This document shows positions 25,162-38,165 of a stretch of DNA of 64,000 bases, piece after piece. Under the pieces are notes generated by a model. That model was not told the origin of the DNA, did not search any database, and saw only the letters and a list, made by a program, of their open reading frames with translations. Every line of letters starts with the position of its first letter. Positions within the stretch are counted from its first letter, which is position 1. A program made the translations under genes and the position numbers. The stretch is from Schistosoma haematobium (taxonomy: Eukaryota; Platyhelminthes; Trematoda; Strigeidida; Schistosomatidae): NCBI RefSeq assembly GCF_000699445.3, contig NC_067196.1, positions 45,103,806-45,167,805 of the forward strand, given 5' to 3'.

Positions 25162-27411
25162 ATGAACAAAATGTCTTCACAACAACATAATGGATCTAAT
25201 GAATTGATTAGTAATTTTAGTATACAATCTATGTTAAATTTAACTGATGAACAAGAACATTCTACTGTGAAATGTTCTATGAATAACTTGAATAATCATG
25301 ACACTACTGAAAATATACAACAAGATCTATTATCTTTGAGTCCATTCAATTCAAATATTATAAATACATCATTGACTAATATTCAACATAAATTGAAAGA
25401 AAAACAACTTAATAATAATGGTTTACAAAACTATGAAATGAATGATATTTTTCATAATCTAATCAGTAATCATTGTCAACAACATTATCATCAAACATAT
25501 AATCTTCATCGATATTCAACATCGAATAATACATGGGAAAATTATTTGAATTCTAATCGTTCTGATAATATTCCTGTTACTTTATTATCTGGATTATCAA
25601 CAACATCAACAATGTCAACAACGCCAACAACAGTACATAATGAAAATATGAATCATTCATCTGTTATGACTAATCTTACATTACCTGAAGATACTATGAA
25701 TTATCAATCAACCAGTGATTCTTTGTCGATTAGTCCATCAACACCACAATCATTAAATTATTCATTATCTGATCCGATGTTATCAAATAATCCATTGAGT
25801 AGTTCGCCTATACAAAGGAAACGCAAATTGACTGATCATATTAATAGAAATGAGAATCGCATGAATAATAACAACTATTATGAACATAATGATAACAAAG
25901 ATGAAAATCATGAAAGTAAACGACAGCATTTATCAGAAAATAACGAGAAGGAGGAAGGTGATGATAATGATCATGATGATCAAGGTGAAGATCATGATAG
26001 TGATGATGATGATGATGATGACGACGAACCAAATGAAGATGATAAAGAAAGTAAAGAGAATGAAAAAGATGAAGGTGATGTCAACAGTGTTACAGATGAA
26101 ATATCAAAATCGAATAAAACAAAAGAGAATCCTGATTCGGATAAACCACCATTCAGTTATAATGCATTAATTATGATGGCAATTAGAAATAGTTCAGAGA
26201 AACGCTTAACATTAAATGGCATATATGATTTTATTACAACTAATTTTCCATATTATAAAAACAACAAACAAGGTTGGCAAAATTCTATAAGACATAATTT
26301 ATCACTAAATAAATGTTTTGTTAAAGTACCACGTGCATATGATGATCCAGGGAAAGGTAATTATTGGATGCTTGATCCATCATGTGAAGATGTATATATT
26401 GGAGGTACAACTGGAAAATTAAGACGTCGAACAAATTCATTACAACGTAGTCGATTATTTAATCTACGTTTGGCTAGTTATTATGCATCATTAGCTAGAA
26501 ATTATTCAATTCCATCTAATGTTGAACAGTTTTCATCAACTCCACTTGCAATGTTTCATCATCATCCTACAGTAATGCATAAATCACAGTTCATATCAAA
26601 TAATAATGGTAATGGCCTAAATTCATTTCATCCATCAGTTGATGATGTACCACCGTTCTTAGATTTATTTAATCGTATTTCAGTCGAACAAACGCCATTT
26701 TTATCATCACCTTTCCTAAATCCATGCAGTAATCCTGTCTATGACAACTCATTTTACAACAGATCATATGTACCAAATAATTATGAACCAATCTTAGATC
26801 ATTTAAGTATTCATCGATCCAACGCCCATAAATATCATCCTATTTCAGAACATTTATCTCCTCCTCCACCTCTATCGTCAGCACCATCAACATCACCACT
26901 GACGTCGATAAATCTATCATCTAAGTTATCAGCATCACCTCTGTATCCTCTTTCTCATGGACAATATCCTCCTTCATTGATGAATTCTTATCCTAATTCA
27001 ATGTTACGCAATACAAACGAAACTAAATTCTCTGATGAACAGTGGCTTTCAAGTAATCTTAAGTTAGATTGTTCTAACTCAAAAATATGGGATACACCAA
27101 AGTCCCAAATTAATAGTTTATCTACAAGCAAACAGTTAACATCACCAACAAAAGGGATCAATATTTCTCCACAGAGTAGTACCATAATGAAAAAACTAAT
27201 GTTAATGAATACTGATTCACAACAGAAACAACTGAATAAAGCTCCTGAAAGAAAAATTCAAGAATCTATGGATTTTTTATTAGGCGTGTATGGATCACTT
27301 TTAAATACACACTCTGATATAATCAAGAATACAAATAATTATGTTCAGTTTCAGAATAATAGAGATAACGATTTACACTATACTTTACCTGTAAATGGGG
27401 CAAAAATCTAA
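25162..27411 (+). CDS. foxG: FoxG-type forkhead transcription factor (intronless)
   Basis: Sequence-specific nuclear DNA-binding protein. FoxG factors (vertebrate FOXG1/BF-1, fly slp) pattern anterior neural tissue and repress transcription with Groucho. Seen: an open frame of 749 codons ending in TAA. The forkhead domain spans residues about 327-425, beginning [16 protein letters not shown], with recognition helix [15 protein letters not shown] at 372-386. The wing-2 segment [10 protein letters not shown] at 414-423 is the FoxG/slp signature. Residues 19-25 (FSIQSML) form an eh1-like Groucho-binding motif placed as in FoxG. Residues about 262-306 are an Asp/Glu-rich tract coded by GAT repeats. 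The flanks are Asn/Ser-rich and the C-terminal part has a Pro/Ser stretch. The start is taken at the first ATG in frame (25162); ATG at 25171 is equally plausible because both have A at -3. Much longer than FOXG1 because of low-complexity flanks. No intron is needed, as in vertebrate FOXG1. Family call is firm; the orthology name is inference. Confidence 0.93.
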   Translation: MNKMSSQQHNGSNELISNFSIQSMLNLTDEQEHSTVKCSMNNLNNHDTTENIQQDLLSLSPFNSNIINTSLTNIQHKLKEKQLNNNGLQNYEMNDIFHNLISNHCQQHYHQTYNLHRYSTSNNTWENYLNSNRSDNIPVTLLSGLSTTSTMSTTPTTVHNENMNHSSVMTNLTLPEDTMNYQSTSDSLSISPSTPQSLNYSLSDPMLSNNPLSSSPIQRKRKLTDHINRNENRMNNNNYYEHNDNKDENHESKRQHLSENNEKEEGDDNDHDDQGEDHDSDDDDDDDDEPNEDDKESKENEKDEGDVNSVTDEISKSNKTKENPDSDKPPFSYNALIMMAIRNSSEKRLTLNGIYDFITTNFPYYKNNKQGWQNSIRHNLSLNKCFVKVPRAYDDPGKGNYWMLDPSCEDVYIGGTTGKLRRRTNSLQRSRLFNLRLASYYASLARNYSIPSNVEQFSSTPLAMFHHHPTVMHKSQFISNNNGNGLNSFHPSVDDVPPFLDLFNRISVEQTPFLSSPFLNPCSNPVYDNSFYNRSYVPNNYEPILDHLSIHRSNAHKYHPISEHLSPPPPLSSAPSTSPLTSINLSSKLSASPLYPLSHGQYPPSLMNSYPNSMLRNTNETKFSDEQWLSSNLKLDCSNSKIWDTPKSQINSLSTSKQLTSPTKGINISPQSSTIMKKLMLMNTDSQQKQLNKAPERKIQESMDFLLGVYGSLLNTHSDIIKNTNNYVQFQNNRDNDLHYTLPVNGAKI

Positions 27412-27902
27412 AACATGGCCATTTTGTATTTTTCAGTAAGCGATTTTATCTTTTATGTAATTTATTATGACCGTTATTGTCATCAAATGTAATGTAGCAA
27501 TACAACATGGTGATGATGATTAGAGTCCGAACAATTGTAGTATTACTCCTACTACTTACATAATTACGAGTAGTTTTACTCAACACTTCATAATTCATTT
27601 ACATTGATGACATGTTAGAATTAATTTCATTCATTGTAAGTGAATCACCTTTGACAGTATTTTTTCCGTGATGATGTCCTTTCTTTCCATTTTTCTTCAC
27701 CTTACTGATTCTCTTCTTTTGACATGTAAATTTTAGTTATTATCTGATGTTCCTCAAGAGTCCATACATGTAGCTACATGTGTTTTGAGCATACTATCTT
27801 TAATCATGACTAGACCATACAAATGTGTTAAAAATCCTTATTTATTTTGATTAGCTAATTATTTTAATCAATTCTATTGTAAATAGGTTTCATCCAAATA
27901 AA
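27412..27902 (+). promoter_or_regulatory. probable foxG 3' UTR with polyadenylation signal
   Basis: About 490 bases of AT-rich sequence follow the foxG stop codon with no open frame. A canonical AATAAA hexamer lies at 27897-27902 and is the first I see downstream of the gene. The 3' end is therefore inferred to lie some 10-30 bases beyond it. No transcript evidence is available here. Confidence 0.4.
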
Positions 27903-30900
27903 ATTGAAGCTATTTTACATACCGTGGTAATTTGTTTTCTGGACGAGAAATTACATGCTGGTACGTTTTTTATCAGGGATCTGAGAATTGATGTAATAAT
28001 GATATTCACTAACATCTTGATATCATAGTTAATGAGCCATTAAAAGTTGTAGTAGGATTAGTAACTAGAACGAGTTACGTTTCAATTCTACTGGGCCTTA
28101 TCAGTATTGCGTAAGTGTACCTTATCAGTGCTTAATGTATAAAAAGGTGCTTAAATTATCACTAACGATTGCTAATTATCCTATATGATTAAGTGGTTAA
28201 GTAAACTTACTCAAAACAACAGTTGGTTATATGTAACATTGGATTAATGAAGGCACCGGAAAAAATAACTTATGCAAACTTTATCTTTATAGTCTCTTAT
28301 GAAAACGATAGTTCTTTTGCTTTAGACAAAATTTGGAACCTGAATAAATCACTTTGAACAAGTAGTAGCTGCTATTACTGATAAAAATCAAAGCTGTAAA
28401 GCATTGAATAGATTTTCAAACTAGTTTGGTCATGTTTTATTACAAATAGACTGAAGCTAGAAAATATGAACCGATTCAATAATTTACAGATATCGTATTC
28501 ACAGTGAGATCTGAAGGTCCTAAGCGGGTTTTATGCAAAGTTAATTATTTTTACTGTTGCAGAGTTATAAAAAAGGGGATACAGCTACTCAACAATTTTT
28601 ATTTGCCAGAGATTCTCTACCTGATGCCTGTTTTATAATAGAAATTAACTTAATTAACCTGAATAAATTACTTAACTTGAGATCTATTTTCCTAACATCT
28701 TATTCAATCACAAAGGCTTTAGTTTTAAGGTGATAGATTATTCACATACAACATTTTCATCTTTAGTTACATAATTTCATTCTCTGAAGACTACTAGTAC
28801 AAGACTACAGTGTGCCTTTACAAAATATTTTCTTGAGAGTTATTAACTTTAGACTATGGACTATAAATGAATGTACATACATATATGTAGACACTTTGGT
28901 TGACATTAGATAGTTCCAGAGTTTATACTGCAGTAACTAGGACTTAGAAATAATCATAATTACTACACATTCAAGTTACGTGGTTATCAGAAATCTGGAT
29001 GATTTTATAATAGGTAACTGCTATATGAAAAGACACTACTGAGTTTATAGCTTTTTTAAATAAGATATAATGAAATTGATTTCAGTTGACAAATGCATTT
29101 TGTTTGTATTAATATTGGTACGAATTCTGTACATTTCCTTTCCATGAAATGGTACTTTCACATACTTGTTAGGTAATTTTTGTAATTTGATGAAAACTAT
29201 TCAAGTTGTATTATGTGAATGAATCGTTTTGACTTCGCGAAGTATATAAAATAGCTCTTAGTATGTGAGTTACATTTAAGTAACGCTCTAGTATGAGATA
29301 ATGTAGTCGGATGATTTATACTTTCAATAAGTATTGCTACGCTCAAATTGGGTTTGCTTCTGTGTTTCAGTAAACTAATATATTTTTAAAATCACCATAA
29401 ATACAATTGTGCAGCCTCATTAAATGATACTTTCGAAAAATAATTCTCATTCAATTGTATAATGCGTTCGTTTCATTACCTAAACCAATGATTATTGATT
29501 TTCCCGATATTAACGAACACCTTTCGCATATACATATATTCTTAATATGTGAAGTTGTGAAAAACTTAATTTGCGATACATTGTAATTCATTTAAAAACT
29601 CATTAGCTATAGGCGTCTCTTCGCCACTAGTAGATGATAATGACAGTTTCACTTGTATTCCAAGTGGGTGTTGGTAATTTTACTTACCAATAACGACGTA
29701 AAAATTCACAATTAGATGACCCATTTCAGAGGATGTAACATCACTAAAGATATCGAATATTTCCAGTAGCTTGAATTTATTCAATAGGATTCCAGGCTTA
29801 TGAAAGTTCACCAGTAATAGTGATCCGCTTTAAGGATATATATTGCTGACTGTATAATGATAACCACATTTGAACTTGATAATAAAGTGTTTAGTTACAC
29901 CACAAAACAAAGCAAGTTTGCATCTATTGAGAATCTTGAGGTTTCTGATATCTACTGATATCGATTACTGAATATTGCCCGAAGTATACCTCTAATTTAC
30001 TGTCATCAAATTCACACTTTATGGAATGAAAGGACTTGAATGTCTGTAATAATTATTGATTGCGCATACAATAAAAGGACTTATATGTTCTTACAGTCAT
30101 CTCTTTACGACTAGAATTAGAAAATATACAGGAAAGATTTCAGAGAAATTAATTCACTTAATTATATGCTGAATAGCGTGTTTATCATTGTCAGTATAAT
30201 TAATAATTTTGTTCGAACTAGATCAGTATTATTCTTACCAAAATGTACAAAGTAATATGAATCGGGGACGGTTAGCTATGGACCTAAGTTTGGCTTCACT
30301 TGGTATAGAACACCAAGAAATTCAGGCAGTCGTGATTATCATGAAATTGATCATCTAGAATGCTATAAGAGTTTAGATTCCAATTTTGGAGGAAATTACG
30401 TGTAATTAATGAGGCAACAGTTCGGTCCAAATGTTACGTCTTCTTCAGTATTTCAAAACGTTTTGAGTCGGAGTACGTGACCATTGTCTCATTACTATAT
30501 TCGCACCTGGAATGAGTTATAAATCATCATACTTTTGTGTTTATTTTGATTGGTACAAGAATTTGTGGAGATTATTGAAATTATATAGTTTATATCACGG
30601 ACTATCCCTACATTAGACTAGTTAGAATCAATTCACGATATTTATTTTAAGTTTAACAATAAATTATTTAGTTAAATCAACATTTACCAATCAAGATTGA
30701 TAGTCTATTCACATACAACCCATAATGATCATACTTACATCATTTCTACAACCTCGTGAACAAGTATATTGTATTATCAAAAAGAACTCTTTTAATGGAA
30801 TTTTTTTCTTTCAGGGAATCATTGAATTATCACAGTAAAACACATCAGCATGATGAATTAGTAGTTTTAACCTTTATGCTGTAATGAGTGATTACGATAT

Positions 30901-30976
30901 CTTTTAATTTCAAAATTCGGAGTCTTAAGTTTCTTTAACTTTGGTGGACTAGAGTGACATTACTAAATATTAGTAT
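27903..30976. other. non-coding stretch downstream of foxG
   Basis: Three kilobases without transposon remnants I can identify and without coding frames, unusual for this window. Confidence 0.55.
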
Positions 30977-31221
30977 TTTCAGAAGGGGTTTGTGGATATT
31001 TTAGAAATTTCACAGATTTAAATCATGAGTCAATTGAAGCTAGACCACCATGGAAAACCTGGAAGCATTGGACGGCCGTTTCGTCCTAGCATGGGACTTC
31101 TCAGCAGTGCGCATCCACGATCCCGCACCCCCAAGATTCGAACCCACGACCTAACAGTCTCTCACCAAGCGCTTAACCAACTAGACCAGTGAGCCGGCAT
31201 CCAGTGGTGTTAATGTTTCTG
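30977..31221 (-). repeat. hammerhead/tRNA-like repeat, 5' truncated
   Basis: Sense strand: GCCGGCTCACTGGTCTAGTT (box A) and GTGGGTTCGAATC (box B), then the hammerhead at 31114-31061, and a tail ending in AACCCCTTCTG at 30977. Core reads CTGAGAAG (one base off CUGANGA) with GAAACGGCCGTC kept. One of the cleanest tRNA-like regions of the family in this window. Confidence 0.75.
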
Positions 31222-33655
31222 CTAACAAAAATTACAAACTCAACAAGTTAAGGTTAAATTTATTAATATCTTAACAGTATTTTAGACCATATTAATCAAA
31301 GTGTCAAAATCATAAAGTGGATAAGATCCAGAATTTCAGGAATTAACTAAGTTTGGAACCTTCCAACTTTAGCTGACATTTTAGCGAACAAAAATCTTTA
31401 TGATCAAGTTTGTATATCGCCCTTTGACAGTATTCTAAAAACTGTTTACTTTGCTTTCCTAATGTGTATTTATGCTTCCTTCGAAGTTTTCTTCTAAGAG
31501 AACAATGATTTCATTATTTCTTTAAGTAACATATTCGTTTATGTGGTAATTCATAAGACGTGATAATATTCATTTCAAATGTCATAGTGGTATAACTTTC
31601 AGTTTTTTAATATTTGATCAGGCTTTAAGTCTTTCAGTCCCCTCTTTTAGTAGAGTACCAGTGTTCGACTTTTTAGGATGGAAAAGAAACAAGAAACTTA
31701 GATTGATGAATAAAGTTTACTCCCAATTTAATTGACGAAGTAAATTAATTACCGATGTGCAGTTCCCTCATTCATCTAAATCAGTAAAGATTTAAAATTG
31801 GAGATTACGTAGTATAGTTCATCTTCAAGAGTTTGAAGTCAAAAACAAAGTACTCCAGTAAACTGAAGAATATAGGACTGATGGAAATCCCAAGAATCTG
31901 ATATTCATTTGTAGATAACTTCATAAAAATAAGTTATCCATCTTGAATTTGCAGGATATTTCATGTCTTATCAATAAAATGTCATTTTATCTGAACATGA
32001 GTCACTTTAGAGAATTTTAATTTCACTACTTCAATAATCAAGCATAATTTCATATTTCAAACCTTGAATTACACCTAATTTTTCATACTCATTTTCTACA
32101 AGTAAGTCAGTATCCGGACTAAAGACTCACATCCCTAGAAATGTACTAATTATAGACTGTAAACCGAACTTAAGTACATCCAATTAGATAAGCCGAGTCG
32201 AAAAGAAGGATAAATACTGTAGTATTTATACTACTGACTACGTGGATTTTTAAGATATTGAATAAAATTGAGTCAGGTAAATGACAGAATAATTAAAAAA
32301 ATAGATCAAGTGACTTAGAAATGAGTGTATTTCCACATGTGCTAACTGGATGATTAATCATGGTACAAGATGACATGAAATTTCATCCAAATATGTTATC
32401 ATACTTTGAACGAAATCAATCAGGAATAACTGAGTATATCTAAGTGATTGCTAGGAAGACACTGTAAAAATTCCTGGACTATTTTTAATAGCAAACTACT
32501 AGTACCGAAATTATTATTATCCAAACACAAAATCTCTTTTGCTTCATGTGTTAAATTTTGTCGACATGGTTATTTCATTTTATGAATGTGTTTATTTATT
32601 TGTCTTATTTTTCATTTCAGTCACCAAATAAAAGTGGAGTACTATCGTTAATGAGAATGATATAACATTTCTTTGTGATTAACTGTTGTCTTGTGTTATT
32701 TATTTGACCTAATTAGACTGGTTCTATTGATCCTCTTTCTGAATATGATTATTACCATTAAACCATGTAAGTGATAGGACAGCTTTGCAATTTAAGGCTC
32801 TTCATTCGCACTGATCAACGACTACACATGAGATAGTATCCAAGATCTTTAGATATAGCCACTGGTATGATTTCATGAAGTTGGAACTCGATGGTTCACA
32901 TGCTCAGGTTTAGTGAATTTGTAAAGTAGAGCAATTCTTATCCAGTTTAAATGTTGAGTTACTATCACGTTCTTAATGTGGTCGATTCCAGATGTCATAG
33001 TTTCGCCATAAAACGTCTAGAAATTCACTAAGCGACTAGTTCTTAGTAAGCCGACACAATTTATTTACTTATTCAATTGGTTTATTATGGAGTTTGTATC
33101 ATTTAAAGGTAGTTTCTGTGATGGATTTACGTAAGTCCAAAAATATGCTGTTTTGATTAGTATTTTAGGAACTTGGTCTAACACTATTCATTTTCAGAGT
33201 GACTCTATTCTGTCTTTAATTTACAAGGTAGCTTCAAAAGATCATTCAACTTTTCTCGACTCGTGTTACATGTGATGTAAGCAAGGTATTCATCTGCCTA
33301 TCACAAGGCGAGTATATCACCCACGAACCACTGTTCTAATTCATGATTGTCAAATATAGCTATTAGATTTAGAGAACACTCTTTTGTTACCAGTATTTAA
33401 TCGTAGGTATTTTCGGAAGATGTTTGTATTTAGTGTAAAAATCCAGTGAACAGTATTTGGTTCAAACTTGAGATACTAGGCAAAGAAGTAAAATCTCTTG
33501 AAGTGCCTGAGAGTTCTCATCAACTGTGGTTGGAACATGTTACTGGCTAGTGTATTAGTGGGTTTGAATGAAACTAATGCAAATGAAGCAAGATATGATA
33601 TAAGTTCATGAAGTTATCGATAAGGGGACTCAACAGCGTGAACAGATGGAGACGT
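31222..33655. other. non-coding stretch
   Basis: No supported feature. Moderately less AT-rich pieces at 32790-33060 and 33230-33350 are unassigned. Confidence 0.6.
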
Positions 33656-33656
33656 C

Positions 33657-34304
33657 TCAGTTGAGAATCTTGCTTTTCCCTTCGTGTATGTTGAGACCTA
33701 CTGCTGCTGAGGCTGCTGCTACACTGGTCGTCTTCTCCTGCATTGATTGCTGCGTGTGCGATAGAAGAACCAGATCATCCACGAAGTCTAGATCGTACAG
33801 CTGCATCCTAGCTGTCCACTGTATCCCATGCTTCCCCTCAGGTGTTGACATCTTCATAATCCAGTCGATCACCAGGAGAAAGAGAAAGGGTGAGAGTAAG
33901 CAACCTTGCCTGACAGCGGTTTTTACTTCGAACGAGTCTGTGAGCTGTCTTTCATGTATGACTTTGTATTTTGATCCATCATAGGAATTCCGTATGATAT
34001 TGACTATCTTCTCAGGCACGCCGTAGTGTCGAAGAAGTTTCCATAGTGTTGTCCTGTCCACGCTATCGACTGCTTTCTCGTAGTCAATGAAGCTGATGTG
34101 GAGTGATGAGTTCCATTCAATTGATTGTTCCACAATGATCCGTAGTGTTGCGGTTTGGTCTGTACACGACCGATCCTTACGGAATCCTGCCTGTTGGTCT
34201 CGAAGTTGGGCATCTACGGAGTCCTTCATTCTGTTTAACAATACCCTGTTGAAGAATTTTCCTGGTATTGAGAGGAGAATGATGCCTCTGTAGTTCTCAT
34301 ACAT
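33657..34304 (-). pseudogene. reverse transcriptase N-terminal part of RTE-like element
   Basis: Begins ENYRGIILLSIPGKFFNRVL, the RT motif 1 region. It continues QQAGFRKDRSCTDQTATLR and FIDYEKAVDSVDRTTLWKLL (motif A; live copies usually have KAFDSVDR), then [18 protein letters not shown] (motif B). The catalytic box reads FVDD, where the 0.4-kb copy has FADD. The protein stops at GKSKIL where the element itself ends at 33656. Confidence 0.85.
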
Positions 34305-34933
34305 GCTGAGATCGCCTTTCTTTGGTATCTTGATCAGGTGTCCTTCCTTTCAGTCTGTTGGTGCTCGTTCTTCATCCTAAATATTGCCGAAGGAATGTGG
34401 AGAATCTTTGCAGTTACTGCTACGTCTGCTTCCAGTGACTCTGCTGGAATGCTGTCCGGTTTCGTCGCTTTGCCACTCTTGATTTTTCTGATGGCCATGC
34501 CAATCTCCTCAATGGTTGGTGGTTCAAAATTGATTGCGAGGTCCATGGGTGCTGCTTTGATGTTGGGTGGGTTCCGTGGAGTGCTCTACTCATCTGCTTC
34601 GCTTTTCTTCAATGTTGATGATTACTTTGCTTTCCTTGCTTTCACTGGTCGTTCCGGTTTACGATAGTTTCCAGCGAGTTTCTTTGTTGTATCGTACAAT
34701 CGCCTCATGTTTCCTTCTCTTACAGCCTTTTCCGCCGTCATTGCTGGATCTTCCACATATTTACGTTTGTCGGTTCTGATGCTCCTCTTCACTTGCTTGT
34801 TTACTTCTGTGTATTCAGCTTGTGACTTAGCTTTCTCTGCTCTTGTTCGGCTGGTATTGATTTCTGCCTACTTGTTCCTCTTTTGTTATATCTTGTCCAG
34901 TGTATCAACAGTTATCCATTCCTTATGGTTGTG

Positions 34934-35824
34934 CTACTTGTGGCCCAGAACCTCATGACATGTTGAAGTGATTGCTTCCTTGATCCGTTTCCAGTTGCTC
35001 TCCATAGTAGTTCTCTCTCTATTGAGTAAGTCGTGAAGGGCCTGGAACTTACTGCTGAGGGCCGTCTTGAATCTGTTGAGTTTGGCAGTATCCCGAAGAA
35101 AAGTCGTATTAAACTTTTGTGATATTGTCCGCCCCGTTGTCCAGTGTTTCTTGAGTTTCAATTTCATATTGGCGACCAGCAAGTGATGATCTGAGGCTAT
35201 ATCAGCTCCTCTCTTGGTTCTCACGTCTTCCATCGTCCTCCTGAACATTTTGTTGATGCAGATATGGTCGATATGGTTTTGTGTTGTGTGATGCGGTGAA
35301 GTCCATGTGATTTTGTGTATGCGTTTATGTGGGAATATGGTGCCGTCTATGACCAGTTTATTGAAGGCACACAGGTTTGCAAATCTCTCACCATTTTCGT
35401 TCCTTTCTCCCAGTCCGTGTCGTCCCATGATGTCTTCATATCCAGTGTTGTCCACTCCAGCCTTGGAATTGAAATCTCCCATCAGAATGGTCAGGTCCTT
35501 TGTTGGGCACTTCTCGACTATTGACTTCAGCCTATTGTAGAATTGATCTTTAGCGTCTTCATTGTAGTCGTTGGTAGGCGCATAGTATTGGATGATGTTC
35601 ATTGAAATACCCTCTTTCTTTGTTTTAAACGAGGCTTTGATGATCCTTGGTCCATGAGATTCCCATCCTATAAGTGCATTTTGTGCTCGTTTGGACAGCA
35701 TCAATGCAACTTCTTGTGTATGTGGAGCATTTTCTGCTTCATGACCGGGGTATAATAGAAGCTCTTTTGAAGCTAGTCGTTGTTGTCCAACTTGAGTCCA
35801 ATATGTTTCACTGATTCCAAGCAC
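34934..35824 (-). pseudogene. APE-type endonuclease domain of RTE-like element
   Basis: This domain nicks target DNA to prime reverse transcription. Motifs seen in order: SETYWTQVG (Glu of the first metal site), IIQYYAPTNDYNEDAKDQFY, LMGDFNSKAG (Asp/Asn catalytic pair), HKITWTSP, NHIDHICINK, and SDHHLLVANM with the terminal Asp-His pair. All catalytic positions appear kept. An upstream TAA in the same frame shows the real protein began earlier, so the copy is dead as a whole although 297 codons are open. The frame closes after EVLGHK, where live copies continue into the RT. Confidence 0.85.
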
Positions 35825-36150
35825 CTTCCGGTTTTACCTCTTCATTTTTGCAGCAATTTGGAAAACTCTCCCACGTTGTAAGAGCATTCCATGTACATCA
35901 ATTAATGGTTGTTCTGGTTATCAGAAAGGGAATCAGCCTCGTGACTTCCGAAGGAACTCGGCTTTCACCATGAGGCGTCATAATTCTTCTAATTGAAGAC
36001 ATTCTGGCTTCCAGGGCAGAGTTTAAATGGTTTGAATTATTTTTTCTGGTTAGCGTATATTTGGCAAGTTAGTTTTCTACCCTCCTCCTATATTCGGACT
36101 TGGGACCGGCAGTAGCCCCAGAGGGGCTCCAAACGGAGTTTGCTGAACTT

Positions 36151-37979
36151 AGTGTCGCAAATTTGTCTGTGCAGTCAGTACACAATTCTCCCTACCAACA
36201 AAAATGGAGGAGTGCTAAAGGAAAGTGTTTTCTCGGAAATAAATAGATTTATTTATTTATTTAACTTTATGTACATAAAAAAATATTAGATACCATCGTA
36301 AAACAAAAAAGATAAACAGAACAATTATAACAACTTTGTGTCATCAACTAGAATCATCTGTCATAGTTCAACTAGGACAATGTTTTTTTTAAGGAAAAAA
36401 CTCATCTAACTGACTGATTCATGAATAGCAACAACTGTAAACTAGATTGTTACTCTTTACACATACACAGCAGGTAATCAAAAGTTAGTTGTGTTATTAA
36501 TTCTTGTTTCGTTGTTATTGTTATTTGGTTATGTCAGTTTATGTAGGTTGTTTACATAAATATACGACTGGATTTTGAATTCATGTTCTACAAATAGGAT
36601 TTTATTATAGTTATTCATAATTATTTGTTAACTAGTCAGGTATTTAGTATATTAAATCTCTATTTTCCCCTTATACTATAAAGGAAAATGAAGTATATTG
36701 CATTAAAAAAAAACCCCAGAATAAACAGATAAATTATGTAGGCTAAACGAGTTGGTTACAATTAGAAAATTAACAGTTACTAAAATGATACTAAGACCTA
36801 AGCTAATACAAATACCGAAACTTGTAATATAGTTGAGGTAAACTATGTTGTAGACTTTCAAACAATAGATATCTAATTGTTGTTATTGTACATTTTTAAG
36901 CGCGTTTTTTTGCGTTTATCCAAGTTGATTGTTGTTTATTTGTCTTCGTTTTTTTGTCATGCCAGAAATCTAACTATCAATATCTTAGATACTTGTTTTA
37001 AAACAATGATTTTAGACATTATTTAATCGGATAATGTGTGTTTATTCATGTATATTTGAATATGTGTTTAATTTACTTTTCATATTATTGTGGTAAAACT
37101 AATCGAGTATATTGTAATTATTAAAAGATAAGAAATCAATGACATACATATTCAATGTACAAAAATTATGCCTATCACTTAACAATGTTCCAATGTTTAA
37201 TATCAAATTATAAAACAACAAGGACTAGTTGTAGAAATAATTAATGAACCAGAAATAGTGTTGTATTATTCATCACCATAGCAACTAGGATGTTATTGTA
37301 ATTTGTACAGATGAACAATTTAGAGAATGTTTTTTTAGGAAAAACAGAATATGCTAGAACAACACTATTTTTACAACTGCCCATATTATAAAGACAACAT
37401 TGGCAAATTGAAGTCATCGTTGATTTGGATTTTATTTCATTTGCACACTACTCATTATAACAATTTTAAATTTATCAATCATTTGGAGTTTTTTAGTAAT
37501 ATCATATTCAAAAGTGTTCTAATTTTTCTCTGAAAAACGTGCTTGGTAACTGAGATACTAATATTTTGGCTTAGTAACAAAGAATGATAATAATTATTTA
37601 GACTATGTAGTCTTTTAGAGATATAACTTTAACAGGGAACTGAATCTTCCAAACAATTAATTACAAATTTATGGAATGTAATTTTTTATTATATCATAAT
37701 ATTGATCATAAAAAGCAGAGTAGATCTGAACAACTTTCTCGTTCAATCGAATTAATTTTCAAAATCATGTACATGTAATAACCGGCGCATGATGATGATC
37801 TTATTGACTTGTAAACTAACTATAAAGTTAAACTTGAGTATCTGATATTTCTAGTTGCAAATCAATTCACGACAATATAATTTAAATTGACCTCTAATAT
37901 AGTATACTTCACTATAACAGATACTCAATAAATTGCATAAAGAAATAATGATCTGTAGTTACAATTTTACTGGTCTATC
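36151..37979. other. non-coding AT-rich stretch
   Basis: Poly-purine and poly-T runs; nothing recognised. Confidence 0.65.
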
Positions 37980-38165
37980 ATTTCGTCATATGATGGAGAA
38001 GATTTGTAGCTCTGGTGGATAATTTTGATGAACTTTAGTTCTCTGAACTGGATGGTTTAGTCATGCAGTTTTCATCGTTCTTCTGAACGACATCATCACT
38101 GTGAAAGCTCCACGACCAAACTATCCAGCTCGCAAAACAAAACTTCATCAAAATTTGGTCATATA
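37980..38165. repeat. palindromic repeat with 42-bp imperfect arms
   Basis: Arm 38021-38062 matches the reverse complement of 38114-38155 at 34 of 42 positions; several differences are G:U-compatible. Spacer 51 bases. A degraded relative of the left half lies at 48545-48650 (gatggtgaatatttgta; gtttagtcat), so it belongs to a dispersed family. Confidence 0.65.

Larger units (their letters stand above)
33656..36150 (-). mobile_element. RTE-like retrotransposon lacking its 3' end (endonuclease plus N-terminal RT)
   Basis: Largest copy of the RTE-like family here, about 2.5 kb. 5' to 3' on the minus strand: a 5' region (about 36150-36050) with the motif shared by two short elements at 38.8 and 41.4 kb; an APE-type endonuclease (35830-34934); a linker with KIKSGKATKPDSIPAESL (34546-34334); and the RT start (34304-33657). 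The copy stops at 33656 inside the RT, whereas the other copies keep the RT end and lack the beginning. It is a pseudogene with an in-frame TAA just before the endonuclease core and frame changes near 34930 and 34310. Confidence 0.88.

Noticed and set aside
25880..26170. Met/Lys-rich frame overlapping foxG in another phase
   Set aside because: A shadow of the GAT-repeat acidic tract of foxG, as is the His-rich frame on the other strand (25841-26032).
31140..31195. True tRNA gene
   Set aside because: Box A and box B are present, but the arms do not pair as a cloverleaf and the segment is part of the hammerhead repeat found many times here.
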